In this document: positions 16,227-23,668 of the stretch, in pieces | Layout: each line of letters starts with the position of its first letter | Numbering within the stretch: position 1 is the first letter of the stretch | Origin: Anaerolineae bacterium CG2_30_57_67 | Lineage (GTDB): Bacteria > Chloroflexota > Anaerolineae > Anaerolineales > Villigracilaceae | Direction: 5' to 3' | DNA length: 57,562 nt | Assembly: GCA_001872455.1 (NCBI GenBank) | Contig: MNXJ01000069.1 | Location: 1-57,562 of the forward strand | Program-made: the position numbers and the translations under genes | The notes under the pieces: generated by a model | Told to the model about the DNA's origin: nothing | Seen by the model: the letters and a program-made list of their open reading frames with translations, nothing else | Database searches by the model: none

Positions 16227-17609
16227 ATGTCCCTGAATTTTAGAACAGGTCTGCAACACTTTTTTGCGCTGGATAAGAAAACTTCAAATCGAGAAAATGC
16301 CCAAAGTCGGGAGACTTTGGACTCCAAAATCTATCACTACCTGCTCGAAACCCCCGGAGAGAAAAGCCGTGTTCACCTGCGCCTCGACGCGGACGGACGC
16401 GGCACGCTGATTGTCAACGCCAACCGCATCACGCACCTCAACCCCTCGGCGGCGTGGATGGCAAAACAAGTGCTGGACGGAAAAACCGAAGCCGAAATTT
16501 TGCAGGCTGGCCGGAAGACCTGGAACGTGAAACCTGACACCTTGAAACAGGATTTTCAAGCCTTCAACCAGCAACTCGCCAGCCTGATTCGACCGGACGG
16601 CGCCTGCCCGGTGCATGACCTCGACCTGGAAATGCTGATGCCCTTCAGCGCCCGCCCCTCCGCGCCCTACCGCCTCGACCTGGCCCTCACCTACCGCTGT
16701 AACAACGACTGTCACCACTGCTACAATCTCGAACATCCCCAGCCCGGCCAGCCGCTCCAGCGCCCGGAACTCTCCACCGCCGAGTGGATTCAGGTCATTG
16801 ACAAGGCCTGGGCGCTCGGCATTCCGCACATCATCTTCACCGGCGGCGAACCCACTTTGCGCGACGACCTGCCAGCGCTGATTGCCCACGCCGAGGGCAA
16901 CGGTCAAATTACCGGCATGAACACCAACGCCCGGCGGCTGAGCGACGCCAATTTCGTCCAACGGCTGGTGGATGCGGGCCTCGACCACGTCCAAATTACG
17001 GTCGAATCCGCTGACGCCGACATCCACAATCAAATGGTCAATGCCCGCGCTTTCGACCAAACCATCGCCGGGCTGAAAAATGTTTTGGCGACGCGCCTGT
17101 ATGTCATGACCAACACCACCATGCTGCGCGATAACGTCGCCAGCATCCCGGCCACCCTCGATTTTCTGGCCGATTTGGGCGTGCCGACCGTTGGCCTGAA
17201 CGCGCTGATTCATTCCGGCCACGGCGCGACAGTTGGCACCGGCCTGCCGGAGCGCGACCTGGCTCCACTGCTGGAAATCGCCCGCGCCAAAACCGAAGCC
17301 CGCGGCCAAAAACTGATCTGGTACACGCCGACCCAATATTGTCACTTCGACCCGGTACAAATGGATTTGGGCGTCAAAGGCTGCACCGCCGCGCAATACA
17401 ACATGTGCGTTGAACCCGACGGCGCGGTATTGCCCTGCCAGTCGTACTACAAACCGCTCGGCAACCTGCTGACGGATGACTGGGACTCGATTTGGAATCA
17501 CCCGCTGGCGCTGAAACTGCGCGAGCGCCTCGACTTGCCCGAAAAATGCGCAGGTTGTGCGCTGGTCGCCGAATGCGGTGGCGGCTGCCCGTTGCAATTT
17601 GAAAACTAA
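16227..17609 (+). CDS. PqqD-radical SAM-SPASM peptide-modifying enzyme
   Basis: A 460-residue protein with three parts. Residues about 35-125 resemble PqqD, the peptide-binding chaperone (LRLDADGRGTLIVNANRITHLN...). The radical SAM core has the cluster motif C158xxxC162xxC165 and GGEP (206-209). The SPASM region has seven cysteines (386, 394, 404, 441, 444, 450, 454) for extra Fe-S clusters. Such fusions act on ribosomally made peptides or proteins (sactipeptide, ranthipeptide or similar maturases). A GAGG ribosome site lies before the ATG. A hairpin repeat lies within codons 25-35. No small precursor peptide gene is evident beside it. A degenerate paralogue lies two genes downstream. Confidence 0.9.
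   Translation: MSLNFRTGLQHFFALDKKTSNRENAQSRETLDSKIYHYLLETPGEKSRVHLRLDADGRGTLIVNANRITHLNPSAAWMAKQVLDGKTEAEILQAGRKTWNVKPDTLKQDFQAFNQQLASLIRPDGACPVHDLDLEMLMPFSARPSAPYRLDLALTYRCNNDCHHCYNLEHPQPGQPLQRPELSTAEWIQVIDKAWALGIPHIIFTGGEPTLRDDLPALIAHAEGNGQITGMNTNARRLSDANFVQRLVDAGLDHVQITVESADADIHNQMVNARAFDQTIAGLKNVLATRLYVMTNTTMLRDNVASIPATLDFLADLGVPTVGLNALIHSGHGATVGTGLPERDLAPLLEIARAKTEARGQKLIWYTPTQYCHFDPVQMDLGVKGCTAAQYNMCVEPDGAVLPCQSYYKPLGNLLTDDWDSIWNHPLALKLRERLDLPEKCAGCALVAECGGGCPLQFEN
16301..16332. repeat. Hairpin repeat inside the radical SAM gene
   Basis: A perfect hairpin with arms CCAAAGTC/GACTTTGG and loop GGGA (16301-16320), followed by ACTCCAAAATCT. This is the same order as in the thrC leader at 5481-5514. 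It encodes about residues 25-35 of the enzyme, in a stretch with no counterpart in the paralogue at 18286, so it looks like an in-frame insertion. Confidence 0.75.
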
Positions 17610-17615
17610 CGTTGT

Positions 17616-17920
17616 TTGACCAGTTGACCAGTTATCCAGTTGACCAGTTGATCAGTTGACCAGTTATCCAGTTGACCGGTTTGACTGCCTAACCGAACAA
17701 CTGCCTAACCGAACAACTGCCTAACCGAACAACTGAACAACCGAACAACCGAACAACCGAACAACTGAACAACTGAACAACTGAACAACCGAACAACTGA
17801 ACAACCGAACAACCGAACAACCGAACAACTGAACAACTGAACAACTGAACAACCGAACAACCGAACAACTGAACAACCGAACAACTGAACAACTGAACAA
17901 CCGAACAACCGAAAAACTGG
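17616..17920. repeat. 8-bp tandem repeat array (two unit types)
   Basis: It begins with eight consecutive 8-bp units of the type TTGACCAG/TTATCCAG (17616-17679). From about 17691 it continues with units AACCGAAC/AACTGAAC, including a 16-bp variant AACCGAACAACTGCCT at the start, up to about 17917. That makes some two dozen units of the second type. The period is strictly eight in both parts. It fills the gap before the PAS gene, whose AAGGAG lies at 17932. Reading it as protein on the minus strand gives only an 8-residue echo, so I call it non-coding. Confidence 0.9.
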
Positions 17921-17941
17921 AAAACTGGAAAAAGGAGAGTT

Positions 17942-18274
17942 ATGAACTGGCTCAAAGAATTTCCCGCCGCCATCACCGTCTGCGACCCGGACGGCATCCT
18001 TTTGGAAATGAACGACAAAGCCGCCCAAACCTTTGAAAGCGACGGCGGCTACGCCCTGATTGGCAAAAACATGCTCGACTGCCACCCCGCCCCGGCGCGC
18101 GTCAAAACCGAACGCCTGCTGGCGGCGCACCAGAAAAACGTCTACACCATTGAGAAAAAAGGCCTCAAAAAACTGATTTACCAAAGCCCCTGGTATCAAA
18201 ACGGCCAATACGCCGGTTTTGTCGAAATCTCGCTGGAAATTCCGTTTGAAATGCCGCATTTTCTGCGCGGATGA
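17942..18274 (+). CDS. Stand-alone PAS-domain protein
   Basis: A 110-residue protein that is a single PAS domain: FPAAITVCDPDGILLEMNDKAA, GKNMLDCHP, and a closing beta strand YAGFVEISLEI. AAGGAG lies before the ATG. Its stop overlaps the ATG at 18271 and lies only 11 bases before the preferred start of the next gene. It lies between the active and the degenerate radical SAM genes. A role as sensor or small-molecule-binding subunit of that system is possible. No cofactor residue can be named with confidence. Confidence 0.8.
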   Translation: MNWLKEFPAAITVCDPDGILLEMNDKAAQTFESDGGYALIGKNMLDCHPAPARVKTERLLAAHQKNVYTIEKKGLKKLIYQSPWYQNGQYAGFVEISLEIPFEMPHFLRG

Positions 18275-18285
18275 AAGGAAATCCT

Positions 18286-19434
18286 ATGGCTGCTTTCATG
18301 GACTGGCTCAAAGAACGCTTTACCTCCGTCACCCCCCTGCCGGTTGGCGTTTACCACCTGCAATCCGCGCCGGAAGGCAGGCCGCCCTTCCGGCTGCACC
18401 TGCGCCTGCAAAAAGATGGCAGCGGCATCCTCATCGTCAACGCCAGCACGGTCTTGCAACTCAACCCAACCGCCGCCGAATACGCTTACCACGTCATCAA
18501 AGGCACCGACCCGATTGAAGCCGCCAAAACCGTCGCCGCACGCTACCGGGTCAAAAAATCGCAGGCGCTGGCCGATTTCAGCGATTTTATGACCCGCATC
18601 CTGGCGCTCGCCGAAACGGAAGACCTCGACCCGGTGGCGACTCTCGGCTTTGAACGCGTTGCGCCCAACAGCGCCGCTTTAACCGCCCCCCTGCGCCTCG
18701 ATTGCGCGCTCACCTACCGCTTGCCCCCCGGCGCCGACCCGCTCAACGCTCCCGCCAAAAACGTCACCCGCGAACTGACCACCGCCGAATGGCAGCAAAT
18801 CCTCGACCTGGCCTGGGCGCAGGGCGTGGCGCACATCGTCTTCACTGGCGGCGAGGCCACCCTGCGCGCCGACCTGCCCGACCTGATTGCCCACGCCGAG
18901 AAAAACGGCCAGGTCACCGGTCTGCTGACCGATGGTCACAAACTGACCGACCCAGCCTACCTTGAAACCCTGCTGCAAACCGGCCTCGACCACCTGATGA
19001 TGGTTTTGCCCACCGACGCCGAACCTAACTGGCAGGCCCTCCAAAACGCCATCGCCGCCGATATTTTCCTCGCGGTTCATCTCACCTTGACCCCACAAAA
19101 TATTTCCGGCGCGCGCGCCCAAATGCAGAAGTTGCACACCGCCGGAATTGAGGCGCTTTCGCTCAGCCTGAGCGACGCCGCCCTGCGCGAAGAAGCCTCC
19201 CATCTGCGCGATTTCGCCGCCGAGTTGGGCCTGCGCCTCGTCGCCGACTTGCCCGTCCCCTACTCCGCCGCCAACCCGGTCGCCCTCGAAACCGCCGAAG
19301 AAAACGAAATCCCCGGCGCGGGCAAAGTCTGGCTGTACGTCGAACCCGATGGCGACGTACTCCCCGCGCAAGGGCTGGCCGAAAACATCCTGGGCAACCT
19401 GCTGACCGATGCCTGGGAAAAAATTTACCACTGA
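18286..19434 (+). CDS. Degenerate (pseudo) radical SAM paralogue with PqqD-like N-terminus
   Basis: A 382-residue protein, collinear with the enzyme at 16227. The PqqD-like part (about 22-110) aligns well (LRLQKDGSGILIVNAS against LRLDADGRGTLIVNAN). The barrel keeps HIVFTGGEATLRADLPDLIAHAE, but the CxxxCxxC loop is replaced by YRLPPGADPLNAP (144-156). The SPASM end keeps YVEPDGDVLPAQ..LGNLLTD but has no cysteines and stops short. No Fe-S cluster can be bound, so it cannot be a radical SAM enzyme. The frame is intact and the codon use like its neighbours, so it is a pseudoenzyme rather than a pseudogene, perhaps a docking partner. I chose the ATG at 18286 for AAAGGA upstream. Confidence 0.85.
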   Translation: MAAFMDWLKERFTSVTPLPVGVYHLQSAPEGRPPFRLHLRLQKDGSGILIVNASTVLQLNPTAAEYAYHVIKGTDPIEAAKTVAARYRVKKSQALADFSDFMTRILALAETEDLDPVATLGFERVAPNSAALTAPLRLDCALTYRLPPGADPLNAPAKNVTRELTTAEWQQILDLAWAQGVAHIVFTGGEATLRADLPDLIAHAEKNGQVTGLLTDGHKLTDPAYLETLLQTGLDHLMMVLPTDAEPNWQALQNAIAADIFLAVHLTLTPQNISGARAQMQKLHTAGIEALSLSLSDAALREEASHLRDFAAELGLRLVADLPVPYSAANPVALETAEENEIPGAGKVWLYVEPDGDVLPAQGLAENILGNLLTDAWEKIYH

Positions 19435-19475
19435 CCGGCGGCGTGAAACAGCGAGCATGAAACCCCTGGAGCGGG

Positions 19476-19481
19476 TATAAT
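19476..19481 (+). promoter_or_regulatory. -10 box giving a probable leaderless PfkB mRNA
   Basis: TATAAT ends only six bases before the ATG at 19488, and there is no Shine-Dalgarno. Transcription would start at or very near the start codon. No clear -35 box is seen. Confidence 0.5.
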
Positions 19482-19487
19482 TTCGCC

Positions 19488-20339
19488 ATGCTCAACCTGG
19501 CCCCGCTTGAACCTGTTGATTACCTCGTTTTTGGTCATCTGACGCTTGACCAGACGCCGCAAGGCGCAGTTTTGGGCGGTTCTGCCGCCTACGCCGCGCT
19601 GACCGCCGCCGCGCTCGGCCTGCGTGTCGGCGTGGTCACTGCCTGGGGCGGCGAAATTCCGCTGACAGCCTTGGGAAAAATCCCAGTCATCGCCGCCCCG
19701 GCGGAAAGTTCCACCACTTTTGAAAATATTTCCGCTTCCGGCGGGCGCATTCAATTTTTACGCGCCCGCGCGCCGGAAATCAACTTTTTGCTGACTCCCG
19801 AAGCCTGGCGGCGCGCAAAAATCATGCACCTGGCCCCGGTTGCCGCAGAAGTTGCCCCCATTTTGCCGGAAAATTTGCGCCCCACCCTGCTCGGGCTCAC
19901 CCCGCAAGGCTGGATGCGCGCCTGGGACGCAAGCGGGCGCGTGCGCCCCTGCGCCTGGCAAGCCGCTGAAAGCGCCCTGCCCGCTGCCAGCGCCGTTGTT
20001 TTCAGCCTGGAAGATGTCGGCGGCGATGAAGAACAAATCGAGGCCCTGGCGCATTTTTCGCGGCTGATGGTCGTCACCGAGGGCGCGGCGGGCTGCCGCG
20101 TCTTCTGGCACGGCGACAGCCGCCGCTTCCGCGCCCCAACCGTGCGCGAGGTGGATGCCACCGGCGCGGGCGACATTTTCGCCGCCGCCTTTTTCATCCG
20201 CCTGACGCAAACTCGCGACCCGTGGGAAGCGGCCCGCTTCGCCTCGCAGGCCGCCGCCATCTCCGTCACACGCCCCGGCTTGCAGGGCGTCCCCACCCCC
20301 GCCGAAATTCAGCGCTGTCTGGTCGAAGTTATTTCCTGA
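19488..20339 (+). CDS. PfkB-family carbohydrate/nucleoside kinase
   Basis: A 283-residue ribokinase-fold protein. An N-terminal GG motif (VLGGSAAYAALTAAALG) and the C-terminal PfkB signature DATGAGDIFAAAFF, whose last Asp is the catalytic base, are clear. The substrate is not deducible; the sugar-binding region is shortened compared with ribokinase. It follows the pseudo-radical SAM gene by 53 bases and precedes parA by 59. Confidence 0.85.
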   Translation: MLNLAPLEPVDYLVFGHLTLDQTPQGAVLGGSAAYAALTAAALGLRVGVVTAWGGEIPLTALGKIPVIAAPAESSTTFENISASGGRIQFLRARAPEINFLLTPEAWRRAKIMHLAPVAAEVAPILPENLRPTLLGLTPQGWMRAWDASGRVRPCAWQAAESALPAASAVVFSLEDVGGDEEQIEALAHFSRLMVVTEGAAGCRVFWHGDSRRFRAPTVREVDATGAGDIFAAAFFIRLTQTRDPWEAARFASQAAAISVTRPGLQGVPTPAEIQRCLVEVIS

Positions 20340-20398
20340 CTTCCCCCTTCTCACCTCTCCTTCTTTTCTCCTCATCTCATCTTCACCTCCCTCCCCTC

Positions 20399-21178
20399 AT
20401 GACCAAAACCTACACACTCGTCAATCAAAAAGGCGGCGTGGGCAAAACCACCACCGCCATCAACCTGGGTGCCTACCTGGCGCGGCTCGGTCAGCGCGTG
20501 CTGATTGTGGATTTGGACGCGCAGGCCAACGCCACCTCGTGCCTGGGCGTGGACAAAAGCGAAATCAGCGCCGGAACCTACGAAGCCCTGCTGGGGCTGA
20601 AGCCCGCCGCCAGCCTGTTGTGGAAAAATCCCGACCTGAAGTTGTGGCTGCTGCCTTCCTCGCCCGCGCTGGCTGGGGCCGAGGTGGAACTGGTGGACAC
20701 TCCCCGCCGTGAGTTTCGCCTGCGCGAGGCGCTCGAACCGCTCGGCGGGCAATACGATTACATTTTGATCGACTGCCCGCCCTCGCTCAGCCTGCTGACC
20801 ATCAACGGCCTGCTCGCCGCCCGTGACGGGGTGATTGTGCCGGTACAGTGTGAATATTTGGCGTTGGAAGGCCTGGGGCAGTTGATGCAAACCTTGCAGC
20901 GCATCCGCGTCTCGCTCTTCCCCGAGATGAAAATTCGCGGGCTGGTGATGACCATGTTCGAGAGCCGCACCAACCTTTCGGCGGATGTGGTGGCTGAAGT
21001 GCACAAGTTTTTCCCCAATCAGATTTTTCGCGCCATCATCCCGCGCAGCATCCGGCTGGCTGAAGCGCCCTCGCAGGGCAAACCGATCAGCGCCCACGCC
21101 CCCGAATCGACGGGCGCGCAAGCCTACGAAGCCCTGGCGCGCGAAATTTTGCTGGGCGATGGCGTGACGGTTGCCTGA
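20399..21178 (+). CDS. parA: Chromosome-partitioning ATPase ParA (Soj)
   Basis: A 259-residue deviant-Walker ATPase. VNQKGGVGKTTTAINLG holds the signature Lys and P-loop at the very N-terminus, followed by DLDAQANAT and DCPPSLSLLT. It lacks an N-terminal HTH, so it is the chromosomal Soj type. A longer frame upstream is not used; the ATG at 20399 begins the conserved sequence. The 50 bases before it are almost pure pyrimidine with no ribosome site, so translation may be leaderless or coupled. parB follows at once. Confidence 0.96.
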   Translation: MTKTYTLVNQKGGVGKTTTAINLGAYLARLGQRVLIVDLDAQANATSCLGVDKSEISAGTYEALLGLKPAASLLWKNPDLKLWLLPSSPALAGAEVELVDTPRREFRLREALEPLGGQYDYILIDCPPSLSLLTINGLLAARDGVIVPVQCEYLALEGLGQLMQTLQRIRVSLFPEMKIRGLVMTMFESRTNLSADVVAEVHKFFPNQIFRAIIPRSIRLAEAPSQGKPISAHAPESTGAQAYEALAREILLGDGVTVA

Positions 21179-21215
21179 TGCAAAATTTCTTGCGCACAGT
21201 GAAAAAGGAGCAAGC

Positions 21216-22088
21216 ATGGCGGTGAAAAAAAGTGGTCTTGGCCGTGGGCTGGACGCCCTGATTCCGGGAAGCGATGCGCTGCCCGCCGCGCCGGTTTCGG
21301 GCGCGGCGCTGTTGGTTGCCATTGACGAAATCATCCCCAACCCGCGTCAGCCGCGCAGCCGTTTTGAACCCGAAGCGCTGCAGGAACTCTCGGATTCCAT
21401 CCGCGAGCATGGCGTCATCCAGCCGCTGATTGTCAGCCGCAACGAAAGCGGCAGCGGCTACACCCTCATCGCGGGCGAGCGCCGCCTGCAGGCCTCGCGC
21501 CTGGCTGGGCTGGCGCAGGTGCCCGTGATTGTGCGGCAAACCACCGACCAGCAAAAACTGGAACTGGCGCTCATCGAAAACATTCAACGCGCCGACCTGA
21601 ACGCGCTAGAAGAAGCCCTGGCCTACCAGCAGCTTTCGGATGAATTCCGCCTTTCGCACGAAGAAATTGCCCGCCACGTCGGCAAAAGCCGCGTCGCCGT
21701 CACCAACACCCTGCGTCTGCTCAAATTGCCCGCCAATATTCAGCAGGTGCTGGTGGATAGGCGCATCACCGAAGGTCATGCCCGCGCGCTGTTGGCGCTC
21801 GCCAACCCGCAGGCGCAAAACGCCGCCCTGCAAACCGTGCTGACCCAAAATCTGACGGTGCGCCAAACCGAGGAACTTGTCCGCAAAATGAGCGGCGAAA
21901 AACCGCCCGCCCGCCTGCCTGCCGCGCCCACCCCTGATGTTCAGGCGCTGGAAGAACGGTTGCGCAACAGCCTCGGCACCAAAGTAAGCCTGAAGAGCGG
22001 CAAAAAAGGCAACGGTTCACTGACCCTGTTTTTCTATTCCGCCGAAGAATTGGACGCCATTTTGGCGCATTTTCTGGAAAAAGAATGA
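21216..22088 (+). CDS. parB: Chromosome-partitioning protein ParB (Spo0J)
   Basis: A 290-residue protein with the N-terminal GLGRGLDALIP typical of Spo0J. The CTP-binding GERRLQA is at 87-93, the HTH that reads parS around 140-190, and a C-terminal dimer domain follows. The ATG at 21216 has AAGGAG upstream; the in-frame codon at 21171 does not. It loads ParA-dependent segregation complexes at parS. I saw no parS-like TGTTTCACGTGAAACA in the window when scanning by eye. Confidence 0.95.
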   Translation: MAVKKSGLGRGLDALIPGSDALPAAPVSGAALLVAIDEIIPNPRQPRSRFEPEALQELSDSIREHGVIQPLIVSRNESGSGYTLIAGERRLQASRLAGLAQVPVIVRQTTDQQKLELALIENIQRADLNALEEALAYQQLSDEFRLSHEEIARHVGKSRVAVTNTLRLLKLPANIQQVLVDRRITEGHARALLALANPQAQNAALQTVLTQNLTVRQTEELVRKMSGEKPPARLPAAPTPDVQALEERLRNSLGTKVSLKSGKKGNGSLTLFFYSAEELDAILAHFLEKE

Positions 22089-23665
22089 AAATTTTTCACA
22101 ACGCCCGCATTTACACACTTGACCCGCGCCAGCCGATGGCGTCTGCGCTGGCGGTGGAAGCGGGCCGCGTGCTGGCCGTCGGCGGGGAGGAATTGCCCGG
22201 CCAGGCGCCGCTCTCTGCCGCGCGGGAAGACCTCGGCGGGCGGGTGATTCTGCCCGGGCTGACCGACGCCCACATTCATTTGATGCACTACGCCCTCAGC
22301 CTGCAAAAAGTGGACGTGGAGACCGCCAGCCTGGCCGCAGCCCTGCGCCGGGTGGCTGAGCGCGCCGCCCTCGCCGCGCCCGGCACGTGGATTTTGGGGC
22401 ATGGCTGGCAGCAAAACGATTGGGGCGGCGACTTCCCCGCCGCCGCCGACCTGGATTCTGTCGCGCCGCGCAACCCGGTGTATCTCAGCGCCAAATCGTT
22501 GCACGCCGGATGGGCCAATTCCGTCGCCCTGCGCGCGGCGGGCATCACCGCCGATACTCCCGACCCGCACAACGGAAAAATTTTGCGCGACGCGCGCGGC
22601 CAGCCGACCGGCATTCTGCTCGAAAGCGCCATGAGCCTGCTGGAAAAAGCCCTGCCGCAGCCCTCCGCCGCCGAAGCCGCCCGCGCCATCGCCGCCGCCC
22701 TGCCCGTTTTGCACGGTTTCGGCCTGACCGGCGCGCATGACTTTGACTATCGCACCGCTTTTCAGGCGCTGCAACTGCTCAACGCCCAGGGAAAACTTGC
22801 GCTGCGCGTCACCAAAAGCATCCCTGTTGACCTGCTGCCGCACGCCCATGCGCTTGGCTTGCGCACTGGTTTCGGGGATGATTTTTTGCGGATTGGCTCG
22901 GTCAAGGCCTTTATGGACGGCGCGCTCGGCCCGCGCACGGCGGCCATGTTGGAACCCTACTTGAATGAACCCGAAAATCGCGGTATTCTGAATTTGGATG
23001 GCGAAGAATTGTTTGAAATTGGCCGCCAGGCCGCCGAAAGCGGCCTCAGCCTGGCGGTTCACGCCATCGGCGACCGGGCGGTGCATGAGGCGCTGGCAGC
23101 CTTCGCCCGCCTGCGCGGCTATGAGCGCGAAAACGGCCTGCCCGCGCTGCGTCACCGCATTGAGCATGTGCAGTTGATTCACCCCGCCGACGCGCGCCGC
23201 CTGGCCGAATTGGGCGTCATCGCCTCGATGCAGCCCATTCACGCCACTTCCGACATGTTCGCCGCTGGAAAATACTGGGGCGCGCGCGCAGAACTGTCCT
23301 ACGCCTGGAAAACCCAGCAGGCAGCCGGCGCGACTCTCGCTTTTGGTTCGGATGCGCCGGTGGAAAGTCCCAACCCGTTTTGGGGAATCCACGCCGCGGT
23401 GACGCGCCGCCGCCCGGATGGCGCTCCCGCCCCCGCTGGCTGGATTTCCGCTCAGCGGCTGGATTTTCCCGCCGCTTTGGCCGGGTTCACCACCGGCGCC
23501 GCCTACGCCGCCGGAGCAGAATCCCACCAGGGACGCCTCGCTCCCGGCTTTTTTGCTGATTTCATTACGCTGGAGCGCGACCCGTTTCAGACGGATTCCG
23601 CCGCCCTGCGCGATTTTCGACCCTGCGCCACCTGTCTGGCAGGCGAATGGGTCTGGCAAAGTTGA
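22085..23665 (+). CDS. Amidohydrolase (YtcJ-like, amidohydrolase 3 family)
   Basis: A 526-residue metal-dependent hydrolase. The N-terminal beta sandwich (NARIYTLDPRQP) is followed by metal-binding DAHIHLM, then GHGWQQNDW, HAIGDRAVHEAL, RIEHVQL and FGSDAPVE, which together define the YtcJ-like TIM-barrel group. The chemistry is amide or imidate hydrolysis; the substrate is unknown. It overlaps parB by four bases and is followed three bases later by a histidine kinase, so it belongs to a long operon with parAB. Confidence 0.9.
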   Translation: MKIFHNARIYTLDPRQPMASALAVEAGRVLAVGGEELPGQAPLSAAREDLGGRVILPGLTDAHIHLMHYALSLQKVDVETASLAAALRRVAERAALAAPGTWILGHGWQQNDWGGDFPAAADLDSVAPRNPVYLSAKSLHAGWANSVALRAAGITADTPDPHNGKILRDARGQPTGILLESAMSLLEKALPQPSAAEAARAIAAALPVLHGFGLTGAHDFDYRTAFQALQLLNAQGKLALRVTKSIPVDLLPHAHALGLRTGFGDDFLRIGSVKAFMDGALGPRTAAMLEPYLNEPENRGILNLDGEELFEIGRQAAESGLSLAVHAIGDRAVHEALAAFARLRGYERENGLPALRHRIEHVQLIHPADARRLAELGVIASMQPIHATSDMFAAGKYWGARAELSYAWKTQQAAGATLAFGSDAPVESPNPFWGIHAAVTRRRPDGAPAPAGWISAQRLDFPAALAGFTTGAAYAAGAESHQGRLAPGFFADFITLERDPFQTDSAALRDFRPCATCLAGEWVWQS

Positions 23666-23668
23666 GCG

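Noticed and set aside
17616-17920. CRISPR array
   Set aside because: Units are 8 bp with no spacers, and no cas genes are present.
17689-18259. Minus-strand frames giving a repetitive 'FGCSVVQLFSCSVV' protein
   Set aside because: They are the translation of the 8-bp tandem repeat (8 bp x 3 = 8 residues) running antisense into the PAS gene; there is no start signal and no fold.
20399-22088. parS site expected near parAB
   Set aside because: Scanning by eye for TGTTTCACGTGAAACA or close variants found none; a computed search would be needed to exclude degenerate sites.
22034-23659. A 541-codon open frame antisense to the amidohydrolase gene
   Set aside because: The plus strand holds a complete amidohydrolase with all metal motifs; the antisense frame shows no domain and reflects GC-rich codon use.
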